DNA of 64,000 bases from Methylacidiphilum kamchatkense Kam1 (GCF_007475525.1 NZ_CP037899.1:496001-560000); one strand, 5' to 3'; shown: positions 8,478 through 19,257, numbered from the stretch's first letter. The notes: generated from the sequence alone by a model not told the origin. Numbers and translations: made by a program.

Positions 8478-10039
8478 ATGATCATTACAGATGTTCCAAA
8501 TATTAGGAGACTTGAAGAGGAAGCGATAGCCAATGGCATTTCCGCTGAAGTTCTAATGGAAAGAGCCGGCAGGATGGCTGCGTGTTTTTTTCTCCAGCAT
8601 TATCCTCGCATGGGTTCGATTCTTGTATTGGTTGGTAAAGGCAATAATGGGGGGATGGGCTTGTGATTGCCAGAGAGTTATTGAAAAGGGGATGGCCTGT
8701 ATCGGTTTATCTCTCTGCAGAGAGAGGAAAACTAGGAAGCTTATGTAAAAAAAAGCTGGAGGAATTATTGCAGGCATTTCCTCAGTTATCCTTGTACACC
8801 TATCCAGATCCTGTGCCCTGGACGAAAGCGGATTATGTGCTGGATTGTCTACTTGGAATCGGTGTGAAAGGAGAATTGCAGGGTGAAGTAGCTCAGCTTG
8901 TCAAAGAACTGAATGAACAGCGTAATCGTTGTTTTTTCCAAACAATAGCCGTTGATTGTCCTTCAGGATTGTGGGAGCATTCGACAGCTAGTTCTTTAGC
9001 CGTTATTGCCGATTTAACACTAAGTATTGGCTACGGTAAAGATTTCCTTTTTAGAGAAGAGCTTTCAGATTTTACAGGACGAGTGGAAATTGTCCCCATT
9101 TTTGATACCCTACCTCCCAGTTCAGGATTGGAATCTTTAGTGGGATGGGAGCTAGCCTTATTATTCCCATTTAGAAATTCTAATACGCATAAAGGCCGTT
9201 ATGGACGAGTGCTTATTCTTGGTGGTTCTGTTGGCTTTACGGGGGCTCCAGTGATGGCAGCGCAGGCGGCGCATCGTATAGGCTCAGGACTGGTCAATGT
9301 GGGAGTTCCTCAGGAAGTTTATCCGCTTGTGGCTGCAAAGGCCCCTTCTGAATCCATGGTATTTCCTTACGATGATCCTAAGTTATTTGAGACGGTAGTT
9401 TCTAAAGCAACGGTTGTTGCCATGGGCCCTGGATTTGGTTTGGAAAGAAAATCAGAAATATTTTTCAAAACGCTTATGTCATTGGATCTGCCCTTAGTCA
9501 TTGATGCAGATTGTTTGACTTTGCTTGCACGCAATCCAGACTTCTTTCAGCTCATTAGAAAATGGGCTGTGCTCACCCCTCATCCAGGAGAAATGAAACG
9601 ACTTCTAAGAATGGAATTTTCTCCTGAAGAAAGAATTCAAGTAGCAAGCAATTTTGTGAAAGATAAAAAGATAACTTTAGTTTTGAAAGGAGTCAGAACC
9701 GTAGTAGCTCAAGAAGGAAAAGATGTATTTTTCAATACAACTGGAAATCCTGGACTTTCTACGGGCGGATCTGGAGATAGCTTACTAGGGATTATTGCTG
9801 GACTGATTGCTCAAGGCTTGGAACCCTTTGATGCTGCTTGTAGTGGAGTATGGATTCATGGAAAGGCTGCTGACATAGCAGCGGAAAAAAGAAGAACAAA
9901 AGAGGGATTACTTCCTTTAGATGTGGTAGAGAATATAGGGGCGGCTTTAGAACAAATGCGGATGCATTTACGGTTAGTTCTAGACCAAAAAAGCCAGTGG
10001 CAAGAAATTCAAACTGCCTATTCTCTGTATCCCCGTTAA
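8478..10039 (+). pseudogene. nnr: Bifunctional NAD(P)H-hydrate epimerase/dehydratase (Nnr), frameshifted
   Basis: This metabolite-repair enzyme converts damaged NAD(P)HX back to NAD(P)H. The first frame (8478-8666) holds the start of the YjeF N-terminal epimerase domain up to GKGNNGG. The second (8663-10039) continues from IARELLKRGWP and holds the rest of the epimerase and the ribokinase-like dehydratase: KGRYGRVLILGGSVGFTGAP, LTPHPGEMKRL and NPGLSTGGSGDSLLGIIAGL. One base added to the G6 run 8649-8654 rebuilds the family motif GNNGGDGLVIAR, giving about 520 residues, the normal length. Loss of this function would be surprising, which favours an assembly error. Confidence 0.85.
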
Positions 10040-10071
10040 TTTTGACTAAAAGTCAGTGGGAAAAAACTCTC

Positions 10072-11244
10072 TCAATAAACATCCTTGCGATACCTTTTTT
10101 GTTCCTTTGAAAGAACTACATTGACATAATGTTGTGCGGCTTCCTGTGACATCCCTCCTGTATCTCTAGCTATATCAATGAGACTTTGATGCACATCTTT
10201 TGCCATATGCTTTGCATCACCGCAAACATATAGGTAGGCTCCATTCTGTATCCAGTTCCAAAGTTCAGCGGCGGATTCCTTCATTCTATGCTGGACGTAA
10301 ATTTTATAAGATTGATCTCTAGAAAAAGCCGTATCTAACTTTGTTAATACTCCTTTTTTCAACCAGTCGAGAAGTTCCTCTTTATAGAGAAAATCAGTGC
10401 TTTGATGTTGCTCTCCAAAGAATAGCCAATTTTTTCCCCGATGTCCTGCCATCATTCGGTGTTGGAGAAACGCTCGAAAGGGAGCAATACCTGTACCTGG
10501 CCCAATCATAATGATGTCAGCTGAAGGATCTTCGGGAAGATGAAAATGCTTTGCCGGTTGATTATACACAGGAATTTCTTTTATCCCTATTTTTGCAAAT
10601 CTACTCAAAAATCCGGTAGCATTTCCATATCTCATCCTTCCTGCAAGTTTGAAGCGGATAACAGCAACAGTCAGGTGCACTTCATCTGGAAACATTAGAG
10701 GAGAGGAAGCTATCGAATAGAGTCGAGGGACCATTCGGCCCAAAGAAGCAACTAGTTCATTAGAGCTAAAAGAAACTTCTGGATATTCTTCAAAGAAGTC
10801 TAGGTAATCTTTTCCCCAGAGATAGGCTTCTAGTTCCTTTTCCTGCTCCAAAATTTCTTCTAATCTTTTTCTTTGGGAAGCAGAAGATATCTTTTGGCTC
10901 AGTAGCTGGAGGAATTTTTTTGTAACCCGAGTCAGCACAACCTGCTTGGAAAGAAACTCTCTAAGCGTAATCTTGGTATTTTGGTAGTTCACTGGTTCTT
11001 CAGGATCAAGAGACTGAAGCTGGAGAATCTTCTCGACAATATAAGGAGGATTGGATGGGAAAATTCCAAGAGAATCTCCCACTTGATAAGTTATCCCACT
11101 ACCTTTAATATCGATGACGATATGTCTGGTCTCTTTTTCAGAGCCTTCTTTCGTCAGTAAAATATTTTCTCTAATCGAAGCTAAATAAGGGTTATTTCTA
11201 CTAATAATATTACTTTTTCCTTGTTCTGTTTTTGTGTCCGTCAT
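10072..11244 (-). CDS. CysJ-like FAD/NADPH reductase without flavodoxin domain
   Basis: A 390-residue cytoplasmic flavoprotein matching the FAD-NADPH half of the sulfite reductase alpha subunit or cytochrome P450 reductase. After a ~20-residue leader come the connecting/FAD domain with YQVGDSLGIFPSNPP, the FAD signature PRLYSIASSP, the NADPH loop GPGTGIAPFRAFLQHR, and YVCGDAKHMAKDVHQSL near the C-terminus. The N-terminal FMN (flavodoxin) domain of CysJ is missing; the start at 11244 is followed by a polar tail, not a truncated flavodoxin. Electrons must go to a separate flavodoxin, ferredoxin or the sulfite reductase itself. No cysI is adjacent. Confidence 0.85.
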   Translation of the reverse strand: MTDTKTEQGKSNIISRNNPYLASIRENILLTKEGSEKETRHIVIDIKGSGITYQVGDSLGIFPSNPPYIVEKILQLQSLDPEEPVNYQNTKITLREFLSKQVVLTRVTKKFLQLLSQKISSASQRKRLEEILEQEKELEAYLWGKDYLDFFEEYPEVSFSSNELVASLGRMVPRLYSIASSPLMFPDEVHLTVAVIRFKLAGRMRYGNATGFLSRFAKIGIKEIPVYNQPAKHFHLPEDPSADIIMIGPGTGIAPFRAFLQHRMMAGHRGKNWLFFGEQHQSTDFLYKEELLDWLKKGVLTKLDTAFSRDQSYKIYVQHRMKESAAELWNWIQNGAYLYVCGDAKHMAKDVHQSLIDIARDTGGMSQEAAQHYVNVVLSKEQKRYRKDVY

Positions 11245-11312
11245 AAATAAAAGGGAATTAAGAAGATCAATCTATTTATTTTTTTAATCTAATTCAACCA
11301 TTGTTTATTCTC

Positions 11313-12281
11313 ATGGGTATTTTTCAATTTCACCCTATATACAAAAAAAAAATATGGGGAGGAGGATTGCTCAACAAATTTGTAGCTGGAAGGGACTTGG
11401 AGTCCTTCCAACTTATTGGCGAAAGTTGGCAGTTAGTTGATAGGGATGAAGAAATTAGTGTTCTCAAAAGCCCTTATTACTCAATGCGTAATCTTCATGA
11501 TTTGTGGGTGAACCAAAAAGAAGAGATTTTTGGAAGGAATGCTCCACCCACGACACGTTTTCCTTTGATCGTTAAGATATTGGATTGTCGATTGCCAACA
11601 AGCATTCAAGTACATCCTGGGGAAAAAATAGCCACTAAATATGGGTGGGAGAAAAAAACTGAATTTTGGTTTTTCCTAACTACGCTTCCTGGCTCTTCCA
11701 TATATCTTGGGTTCAAACAGGCCATCTCACCAAATCTACTAAAAGAACTTATCGGGAAAAAAGCTATTATTCAGTACTTAAATCGTATTCCCACCTTTAA
11801 TTCTCATGGAATATTAGTACTCTCTGGTCAGATCCATGCGGTTGGAGAAGGAAACCTTATTTTAGAAATCCAGGATAATTCAGATACAACTTTTCGGATT
11901 TACGACTGGGAAAGACCAAATGAGAATGGCTCTTTGAGGCAACTCCATTATTGGGAATCTGTCCTTTCTGTCTCACTTGAACCCAATAACCCAAAACTTC
12001 TTAGCCCAGAAGAAATTTCTGTTGAGCAAAATTACTTTGCTATCAAAAGAATTGAACTTGAGGCTGGCCAGTTCTACGCTTACCACATGGATGGAGCCTC
12101 TTTTTTATATCTTTTTTTTTGTGGTGGTAGAGTTATTGTCGGTGATATCCTTTATGAGAAAGGTCAAGGTATCTTCGTTTCCGCCAACCATGGGAAACTG
12201 CAGGTGGTTGGGGTAGATACAAAAAATGAATTTATTTCCGTTTCCTTTCCACCGGAGGAAAGACAAAATCCTTTTGTTTGA
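11313..12281 (+). CDS. manA: Mannose-6-phosphate isomerase, class I
   Basis: A 322-residue zinc-dependent isomerase interconverting mannose-6-phosphate and fructose-6-phosphate. The zinc-site motifs are visible: SIQVHPGEKIA with Gln and His ligands, KTEFWF with the Glu, and SGQIHAVGEGN with the second His. The length fits the short bacterial subgroup. A TTG at 11301 is in frame, but the ATG at 11313, giving MGIFQFHPIYKKKIWGG, is the natural start. An A10 run in codons 10-13 is intact. With the guanylyltransferase gene at 22086 it would supply GDP-mannose. Confidence 0.87.
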   Translation: MGIFQFHPIYKKKIWGGGLLNKFVAGRDLESFQLIGESWQLVDRDEEISVLKSPYYSMRNLHDLWVNQKEEIFGRNAPPTTRFPLIVKILDCRLPTSIQVHPGEKIATKYGWEKKTEFWFFLTTLPGSSIYLGFKQAISPNLLKELIGKKAIIQYLNRIPTFNSHGILVLSGQIHAVGEGNLILEIQDNSDTTFRIYDWERPNENGSLRQLHYWESVLSVSLEPNNPKLLSPEEISVEQNYFAIKRIELEAGQFYAYHMDGASFLYLFFCGGRVIVGDILYEKGQGIFVSANHGKLQVVGVDTKNEFISVSFPPEERQNPFV

Positions 12282-12412
12282 TCCTTTTAATTTTTAATCT
12301 GGTTGGTTTTAACTCTGTGATGTCGTATTTTTTTTTATGAGAACCCCCTAAGGAAATAAACATGCGGTAACATGGGTGAGTATTTTTTTTCAATGGATAT
12401 GAGCTAAAATCG

Positions 12413-13147
12413 ATGGAAAAAATAAAATATTGGGTGGGGACTTCCGGATGGAACTATTTGGATTGGAAAGGATCTTTTTATCCTGAGGATTTGCCACAAT
12501 CAAAATGGTTTGAATATTATTGTTCTCGGTTTGATGCCGTTGAAGTCAATGCCACTTTCTATAGATTTTTTCCAAAATCTACCTATGAAAATTGGGCAAA
12601 AAGGGCTCCAACCAATTTCCGTTTTGTTTTGAAGGTTCCTAGGCTTATTAGTCATGTCCGGCTTCTTAATAATGTCAATGATCTGATTTTGCGGTTTTGC
12701 AATGATTCTGGAGTATTAGAGGAAAAAATCGGTTTGTATTTGCTTCAACTTTCTCCTAAGTTTCCTATTGAACCAGAACGGCTTCGGATTGCCATAGAGG
12801 CATTTCCTGATCCAAAGAAAGTGGCTGTAGAATTTAGAACCAAAGCAGACATTGCATCTCTTGTAGCAATTTTGAAGGCAAAACAAGCGGTCTATTGTGT
12901 TGCCGATTCTCCTCTTTTGAAAATGCAGCCCGAACTAACTTCATCGATCGGCTACTTGCGATTACATGGGCGCAAACAATGGTTTTCCTATCTCTATAAC
13001 CATGAAGAAATCCAAGAAATAGTGAGGATAGCTAAAAAGCTCGTCAACAAAGGAGCCAAAGAAGTCTATATCTTTTTTAACAATTCGACCATGGGTTGGG
13101 CGGCAGACAATGCTCTTGCTGTTAAAAAAGCCCTAGGAGAACTTTAA
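12413..13147 (+). CDS. DUF72 (YecE-like) protein
   Basis: 244 residues with the DUF72 TIM-barrel signature near the N-terminus: WVGTSGWNYLDWKGSFYPE, then YYCSRFDAVEVNATFYRF. Further conserved patches are FRFVLKVPR and YLRLHGR. The fold is well known but the biochemical role is not established; members often sit near DNA-repair or nucleic-acid genes. Here uvrB is two genes downstream. Confidence 0.85.
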   Translation: MEKIKYWVGTSGWNYLDWKGSFYPEDLPQSKWFEYYCSRFDAVEVNATFYRFFPKSTYENWAKRAPTNFRFVLKVPRLISHVRLLNNVNDLILRFCNDSGVLEEKIGLYLLQLSPKFPIEPERLRIAIEAFPDPKKVAVEFRTKADIASLVAILKAKQAVYCVADSPLLKMQPELTSSIGYLRLHGRKQWFSYLYNHEEIQEIVRIAKKLVNKGAKEVYIFFNNSTMGWAADNALAVKKALGEL

Positions 13148-13172
13148 ATGGCTCATTAATAATTTTCTATAT

Positions 13173-13202
13173 CTCACTCCATTATGCGTTGTATGGAGGG
13201 AG
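13173..13202 (+). promoter_or_regulatory. Stable hairpin in the leader of the phosphoribosyltransferase gene
   Basis: CTCACTCCAT (13173-13182) pairs with ATGGAGGGAG (13193-13202) through nine of ten positions, with one A-G mismatch, around a 10-nt loop. It starts 25 bp after the DUF72 stop and ends 67 bp before the next ATG. There is no T run after either arm, so it is not a standard terminator. It could be a leader structure or a processing site. Confidence 0.4.
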
Positions 13203-13269
13203 TAAGCAATAAAGAAAAAACCAACCAAAAGAGTAGCAAAGAAAAATTCTTTGTTCTACATTAAAAAAA

Positions 13270-13953
13270 ATGCCTTATAGAATTTTTCAAGATAGAAAAG
13301 AAGCTGGTAGGCTTTTGGCCGAAGAACTTCTCGAGTATGGTGGCAAATCGGATGTGGTTATTCTAGCTTTACCGCGAGGAGGAGTAGAAGTAGGGTTTGC
13401 TATGTCAAACATCTTGAAGCTTCCATTGGATATCTTTGTTGTCAGAAAAATAGGAGTTCCATGGCAAGAGGAACTGGCAATGGGAGCAATTGCTTCTGGT
13501 GGGATACAGGTTTTAAATCAATCCGTAATAAATTCTTTGAACATAGATGAAGAAACGATTAGAGAAGTCACCGCTCGGGAACTGCTAGAATTGCATAGAC
13601 GAGAAAATCTTTATCGGAAGGATCTCCCTGCACTTTCTTTGACTAATAAGACTATCATTTTAGTGGATGATGGTATTGCCACCGGTTCGACGATGAGAGC
13701 CGCTGTTGCAGCAATAAGAAAGTTAGCGCCTAAAGAATTGATAGTAGCCGTACCAGTGGCTCCTCCTTATGTATATGAAGAAATGAAGAAAATAGCCGAT
13801 AGGGTCGTTGTGTTAATGACTCCAGAAGAATTTTATGGGGTGGGCCAATGGTATGAAAATTTTAATCAATTATCTGATTGGGAAGTTTGCGCAATGCTTA
13901 GGGAGTCGCGCAAGGAAACTCCTGGAAAGGGGCATGAAGTTTTGACTAATTGA
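13270..13953 (+). CDS. Phosphoribosyltransferase family protein
   Basis: 227 residues with a type I phosphoribosyltransferase fold. [16 protein letters not shown] lies near residue 28, and the PRPP-binding loop [19 protein letters not shown] near residue 125 has the acidic pair DD followed by the GxTGST-like loop. The sequence resembles the stand-alone domain often annotated as a putative phosphoribosyltransferase or fused to hydrolases, not a classical purine salvage enzyme. The substrate is unknown. It lies 25 bp upstream of uvrB and may be co-transcribed with it. Confidence 0.82.
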   Translation: MPYRIFQDRKEAGRLLAEELLEYGGKSDVVILALPRGGVEVGFAMSNILKLPLDIFVVRKIGVPWQEELAMGAIASGGIQVLNQSVINSLNIDEETIREVTARELLELHRRENLYRKDLPALSLTNKTIILVDDGIATGSTMRAAVAAIRKLAPKELIVAVPVAPPYVYEEMKKIADRVVVLMTPEEFYGVGQWYENFNQLSDWEVCAMLRESRKETPGKGHEVLTN

Positions 13954-13978
13954 TGATTTTTTTTCCCCCATTTTAGTT

Positions 13979-16054
13979 ATGTTGGCAGAAGCTCTAAACA
14001 AAAAGTTCCGCGTGGTCTCACCATTTGAACCCTGTGGCGATCAAGGAAGAGCTATTGAAGAGTTGGCGGCTGGAATTGAGGCCGGGAAAAAACATCAGGT
14101 GCTCTTAGGTGTAACGGGCTCAGGCAAAACTTTTACAATAGCTAAGTGTATTGAAAAAGTCCAAAGACCTACCCTAATCATCTGTCATAATAAAACATTA
14201 GCTGCGCAGTTGTACAGCGAATACAAACAGTTTTTTCCTGAGGCTGCGGTTGAATATTTTGTTTCCTACTTTGATTATTATCAACCAGAAGCATATATTC
14301 CGAGCACTGATACCTACATAGAAAAAGACTCGAGTGTGAATGTAGAAATCGAAAGACTTCGGCTTTCTGCGACCAATTCTCTGCTGACTCGTCGTGACGT
14401 CATTGTTGTTGCCAGTGTTTCCTGCATTTATGGTTTGGGTTCTCCAGAAGACTACGAAAGCTTATGTTGCCAGGTTGAAGTTGGCCAGAATCTCTCAAGA
14501 AACCAGTTTCTAGCGATGCTTGTCGAGATGCTCTACGAAAGAAACGATGTAGAGTTAACCCGAGGGAAGTTTCGTGTCAGAGGTGATGTTGTCGAAATCT
14601 GCCATGTCTCTCCAGATAAGGGACTGAGAATCGAATTTTTTGCAGATCGAATCGATCGTATTACCGAATTCGAATTGCTTACAGGTCGAAGTGTATGCCG
14701 GCTCCAAAAGGAGTTAATCTTTCCAGCAAGTCACTTTGTGACGACCTCTGAGAAATTAAGAAAAGCGATCCAATCGATCCGACAGGAACTCGATGAGCGC
14801 ATCGCGGAGTTGGAGTCTAGAGGGAAATTGCTTGAAGCGCAGCGACTGAGACTAAGAACGGAAAACGATCTAGAAATGCTTGAAGAACTTGGTTTTTGTA
14901 GCGGCATAGAAAATTACAGTAGACATTTAAGCGGGCGAGCTCCAGGTTCTGCTCCATACACTTTACTCGATTTTTTCCCTAAGGACTTTTTGACTGTCAT
15001 AGACGAAAGTCATGCCACAATCCCTCAAATTCAGGGGATGTATGAAGGGGATATGTCAAGGAAGAGAACGCTTGTTGAACACGGCTTTAGATTGCCTTCT
15101 GCTTTAGACAACAGACCGCTATCTTTCACAGAATTTGAGCAAAAAATAGGTCAAGTGATTTATGTTTCAGCTACTCCTGGGGAGTATGAATTAAGAAAAA
15201 CCAAAGGCAAAGTCGTTGAACAGATCATCAGACCTACTGGATTGTTAGATCCCGAAGTGGAAGTTCGTCCCCTTGAGGGGCAAATAGATGACGTTATCAA
15301 AGAAAGTTATAATCGAATAAAGGATGGACAAAGGGTTCTTGTATTAACATTAACTAAGCAAACAGCGGAGGATTTAGCCGACTATCTAAGGGATCTTGGC
15401 TTTAAAGTTCGTTACCTTCATTCTGAACTTGATGCCATAGAACGAGTTGAAATATTACGTGGTCTAAGAGCTGGAGATTTCGATGTGTTGGTTGGAATAA
15501 ATCTCTTAAGAGAAGGGCTCGATTTGCCGGAAGTCTCTCTTGTGTGCATTCTAGATGCGGATAAGGAAGGGTATTTAAGGTCAGAGAAATCCTTAATTCA
15601 GATTGCTGGAAGAGCCGCCCGACACGAAAATGGTAAAGTTATTCTTTATGCTGATGTCATGACCCAATCGATTCAAAAACTCATTTCTGTAACCCAATAC
15701 CGTAGAAACAAGCAGCTTTTATACAACCAGGAACATGGAATTACCCCAAGAAGTGTAAAGGCTAAAGAGCTTGTCAGTCTGCATGGACTGATTCGGTCAG
15801 AAGCCAAAGAACCCCATTTGAAAGAGATCGAGCAGAGTGCGGATTATATGGAAATGATAAAAGAATTGAGTGCAGCAATGGTGGAAGCTTCTGCAAGGCT
15901 TGAATTTGAAAAAGCTGCTCTTTATCGGGATCAAATTGAAGAACTGAAAAGGAGGTTGCAAAACGGTAAAGAAGATACGGCTAACTTTCCTGTTGTTCCT
16001 TCTTTAAAGAAACAAAAAAAGAAGACTGCAAAAGGATCCCTTAAGAAAACCTAA
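13979..16054 (+). CDS. uvrB: Excinuclease ABC subunit B
   Basis: 691 residues, full length. The damage-verifying helicase of nucleotide excision repair, loaded by UvrA and handing on to UvrC. Walker A GVTGSGKT lies at residues 44-51. The beta-hairpin inserted into DNA follows ([19 protein letters not shown]). Other helicase motifs include [12 protein letters not shown] and the motif VI region QIAGRAARH. The C-terminal UVR motif that contacts UvrC ([18 protein letters not shown]) is present, followed by a Lys-rich tail. Confidence 0.97.
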   Translation: MLAEALNKKFRVVSPFEPCGDQGRAIEELAAGIEAGKKHQVLLGVTGSGKTFTIAKCIEKVQRPTLIICHNKTLAAQLYSEYKQFFPEAAVEYFVSYFDYYQPEAYIPSTDTYIEKDSSVNVEIERLRLSATNSLLTRRDVIVVASVSCIYGLGSPEDYESLCCQVEVGQNLSRNQFLAMLVEMLYERNDVELTRGKFRVRGDVVEICHVSPDKGLRIEFFADRIDRITEFELLTGRSVCRLQKELIFPASHFVTTSEKLRKAIQSIRQELDERIAELESRGKLLEAQRLRLRTENDLEMLEELGFCSGIENYSRHLSGRAPGSAPYTLLDFFPKDFLTVIDESHATIPQIQGMYEGDMSRKRTLVEHGFRLPSALDNRPLSFTEFEQKIGQVIYVSATPGEYELRKTKGKVVEQIIRPTGLLDPEVEVRPLEGQIDDVIKESYNRIKDGQRVLVLTLTKQTAEDLADYLRDLGFKVRYLHSELDAIERVEILRGLRAGDFDVLVGINLLREGLDLPEVSLVCILDADKEGYLRSEKSLIQIAGRAARHENGKVILYADVMTQSIQKLISVTQYRRNKQLLYNQEHGITPRSVKAKELVSLHGLIRSEAKEPHLKEIEQSADYMEMIKELSAAMVEASARLEFEKAALYRDQIEELKRRLQNGKEDTANFPVVPSLKKQKKKTAKGSLKKT

Positions 16055-16138
16055 ATGCAAAGGGTATTGACCACATTTTCAACCACGTTCTTTTCATCTT
16101 TAGAAATATGACATAATTTGAGAAAGGTAGAAAAATAT

Positions 16139-16888
16139 ATGGAATTTTTTGACGGAGTGAGACAATCGCCGGTTTATAAACGGATTCTTTTAAAATTGAG
16201 TGGAGAAGTATTATCTGGAGAGACTGAACATTTAGATCTTGAGGTTGCCCGTAAAATTGCGTATCAAATTGCTGAGATTTATAGTTTAGGTGTTGATATC
16301 GCAATTGTTATTGGCGGAGGCAATATTTGGAGGGGCTCGATGGCCTCTCATTCGGAGTTCCTCGATAGATCCACTGCTGACTACATGGGAATGCTTGCGA
16401 CCATTATTAATGGGCTGGCATTGCAGGGAGCCCTAGAACATTTAGGGATTCCCACACGGGTGCAAACGGCTATCGAAGTGAAAAACGTTGCTGAACCTTT
16501 TATTCGAAGAAGAGCGATTAGACATTTGGAAAAGAAAAGGATCGTTATATTTGTAGCGGGCACAGGGAATCCCTTTTTTTCCACGGACACGGCCGCTGCT
16601 CTGCGTGCAAGTGAAATAGAAGCGCAAGTTATTCTCAAAGCGACGAAGGTTGAAGGAGTTTATGATAGTGATCCAAAAATCAATCCACAGGCTAAAAGGT
16701 ACGAACAATTAACTTATCTGGATGCCATACAGAATCGACTGACCATTATGGATTCCACAGCCTTTTCTTTATGCATGGATAATCGTATTCCAATTATAGT
16801 TTTCGATATGTTTAAACCTGGAAATCTTAAAGCGGTAGTTTGTGGCGCTCCTGTTGGAACATTGGTCTCAGATAAGGGGAAAAGCTAA
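16139..16888 (+). CDS. pyrH: UMP kinase
   Basis: A 249-residue amino-acid-kinase-fold enzyme phosphorylating UMP to UDP. Motifs are [15 protein letters not shown] near the N-terminus, [44 protein letters not shown] and [14 protein letters not shown]. The frame is open to a TTG at 16118, but the ATG at 16139, preceded by GAAAGGTAG, is the likely start. frr follows, the usual bacterial pairing. Confidence 0.95.
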   Translation: MEFFDGVRQSPVYKRILLKLSGEVLSGETEHLDLEVARKIAYQIAEIYSLGVDIAIVIGGGNIWRGSMASHSEFLDRSTADYMGMLATIINGLALQGALEHLGIPTRVQTAIEVKNVAEPFIRRRAIRHLEKKRIVIFVAGTGNPFFSTDTAAALRASEIEAQVILKATKVEGVYDSDPKINPQAKRYEQLTYLDAIQNRLTIMDSTAFSLCMDNRIPIIVFDMFKPGNLKAVVCGAPVGTLVSDKGKS

Positions 16889-16961
16889 ATATGATGATAG
16901 AGCTTGGTTTTTTTCTTTATTTTTTGTTATTATTTTGGATACGCGATTATTGAGGGTCTTT

Positions 16962-17522
16962 ATGAGTATCGACGATGTGCTGTTGGAAGCGGAAGATAAA
17001 ATGGAAAAATCTGTAGAGAAAACACGGATGGAGCTTGCTTCGTTACGTTCTGGGAAGGCTAATCCTGAAATGATATCGAATATCTCGGTTGAAGCCTATG
17101 AGACGCATATGAAACTGAAAGATCTGGCAGCCATTACGGCTCCAGATGTTAATTTGCTAGTCGTTCAGCCTTGGGATTTGACCCTGGTAGAAGCTATACG
17201 TAAAGCAATCGAGGAATCGAAGCTTGGCTTTAATCCAGTGGTGGATGCTAAAATAATTAGAATCCCTATTCCACCGCTTTCAGAGGAAAGAAGAATGGAA
17301 CTTATCAAAGTGGCTAGAAAAATATCTGAGGAAGGCAGAGTTGGAATTAGGGCCATTCGCCGGCATAGTCTGGAGGAATTAAAGAAATTAGGCAAAGAAG
17401 CACATATCAGTGAGGATGAAGTAGAACGAGCAGAAAAGGAAATCCAAAAATTAACCGATCTCTATATAGAAAAGGTTGATAAGCTGCTTGAAGTAAAAGA
17501 AAAGGATCTTCTGAAGGTATAA
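16962..17522 (+). CDS. frr: Ribosome recycling factor
   Basis: 186 residues, exactly the family length. With EF-G it splits post-termination ribosomes. The coiled three-helix bundle is interrupted by the beta domain. Typical stretches are [59 protein letters not shown] and [10 protein letters not shown]. The open frame runs back to 16842, overlapping pyrH, but family alignment places the start at the ATG at 16962. Confidence 0.95.
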   Translation: MSIDDVLLEAEDKMEKSVEKTRMELASLRSGKANPEMISNISVEAYETHMKLKDLAAITAPDVNLLVVQPWDLTLVEAIRKAIEESKLGFNPVVDAKIIRIPIPPLSEERRMELIKVARKISEEGRVGIRAIRRHSLEELKKLGKEAHISEDEVERAEKEIQKLTDLYIEKVDKLLEVKEKDLLKV

Positions 17523-17528
17523 AAGCAT

Positions 17529-18109
17529 ATGGCTCAAAAAAAATTCTGATGATTGTTGGAGATTATGCTGAAGATTATGAAGTCATGGTTCCCTTTCAGT
17601 TTCTTTTGGGAATAGGCCACCAAGTCTTTGCTGTGTGTCCAGGAAAGAGCAAAGGACAAAAGGTACAAACAGCGATTCATGATTTTGAAGGCGAGCAAAC
17701 GTATTCTGAAAAAAAGGGGCATTTTTTTGAGCTGAATGCTGATTTTGAAAAAGTTGTACCAATGGACTATGACGCTCTAGTGCTTCCAGGAGGTCGTGCT
17801 CCAGAGTATCTCAGACTTTATCCAAAAGTGATCGAATGTGTGCGTCATTTTTTTGACGAGCAAAAACCGGTGGCAGCCATTTGTCATGGCATACAACTTT
17901 TAACGGCAGCAAAAGTTCTTTCAGGCTATCGCTTGACAGCTTATCCCGCTGTTGGGCCAGAAGTCGAGCTCAGTGGAGCAAGCTTTGTCCCAACCGGATT
18001 TGAAGAAGCCATTGTGGATAGGAATCTGGTCACTGCTCCCGGTTGGCCAGCTCATCCAAAGTGGCTATCCCTGTTTCTGTCACTTTTAGGCACAAAAGTT
18101 AGTTGCTAA
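17529..18109 (+). CDS. DJ-1/PfpI family protein
   Basis: A class-I glutamine amidotransferase-like fold. LVLPGGRAPEYLR lies near residue 75, and VAAICHGIQLLTAAKVL contains the nucleophile elbow Cys-His typical of PfpI proteases and YhbO-type deglycases. The readable frame starts at 17549, in the middle of the first beta-strand. An ATG at 17529 is separated from it only by the A8 run 17536-17543; with nine A bases the protein would begin MAQKKILMIVGDYAEDYE, the canonical start. Proposed activities are peptidase or protein/nucleic-acid deglycation. It begins a few bases after frr. Confidence 0.85.
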
Positions 18110-18112
18110 ATT

Positions 18113-19257
18113 TTAAATGCCTCTTTTAGATTTTATCCGGGCGGGGGAATACCTTTCCGGATCTATGTTATAAGAAGAGAAATACTCTGGCAGTTTATAG
18201 TTTGTCGCTAAACAGGCGGCCATTTCACCAACGGCTGGGGAAGTTTCAATTCCAGAGCCACCAAGAGCAGCAACCCAGAAAAAGCCTCTTTCTCCAGGAT
18301 CAAAACCGATGACAGGGAGCTCATCATCTACAAACGAACGAAGACCTGCCCATTTTCTGTTAATTTTATCGATCTTAATGGTAGTGGCTTGTTCTAGCCG
18401 TTTGATGGCGAGGATACAATCTGATTCCTCTGGTTTTGCATCGCAAGGAATCGATGGGGTTCGATCTGCTGGAGAAGCTAAGATTTCTTGAAAATAAGGC
18501 TTGAAATAAAATTCTTCACTGATTTCAAGAACCATTGGCCAATTCTGAACGGAATAATTTGGCTGTGGATCAAAAGTAATAACCGTTCTTCGTTTTGGAA
18601 CGATCCCTAAGGGTTTGATTGAGGCAAGGCAAGCTACTTCATCAGCCCAAGCTCCAGCTGCGTTAATGAGAAGTGGAGCTTGAAAAAGTTTTTCACTAGC
18701 CTCTACTACCCATTCCGTCCGCTGCTTTTCAATCCTTTGGACAAAAGCCTTATAATGGATTTTCCCACCGCTTTGGATGACTCCTTCAAGATATCCTTGC
18801 AAGAGTTTTGGTTGATTAATGTCTTTTCCGGTGCTCTCAAGGATACAACCGCCTTCTACTGATTCTTTTTTTAATATTGGGACCATTTGAAGAGCTTCTT
18901 CAGGGGTGATCTTCCGTAAGGAAAGATTGGCAGATTGATTTTCCTTAAACCACCTTTCCAAAAAATCCTTTTTTTCCTTTCTTGCAATGAATAATGCATT
19001 TCTGGGAGTAGCGAGTGGAATAGAAAAAAAAGGTGCAGGGGGGATTCAAAAAACTGTTTGCTGGCTTGAGTGAGAAGTCTTACGGCAGGAAGGCCATGAC
19101 TTCCTCTAAAAAACACAGCGGACCTTCCAGTCGAATGATATCCAGGAGAAGATTCTTTTTCCAATATAATCACAGAAAGTCCTTTGATCGCCAGATGAAA
19201 TCCTACAGAAGCTCCTGCGATACCAGCACCGATAACAAGGCAATCTGCTCTTTCCAT
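18113..19257 (-). pseudogene. FAD-dependent oxidoreductase (DAO / glycine oxidase family), frameshifted
   Basis: The frame from 19257 has the dinucleotide-binding fingerprint VIGAGIAGASVGFHLA at residues 8-23 and the acidic strand end ILEKE. It loses sense after KQFFESP, and the adjacent frame (18961-18113) resumes with the substrate and C-terminal FAD region: LLINAAGAWADEVA, NRKWAGLRSFVDDELPVIG and FFWVAALGGSGIETSPAVGE. The join is the G6 run 19038-19043 (plus strand); a seventh base gives ESPPAPFFSIPLATPRNALF and one protein of about 380 residues. The family oxidises amino acids such as glycine, sarcosine or D-amino acids. It converges on the PfpI gene with only 3 bp between. Confidence 0.82.
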
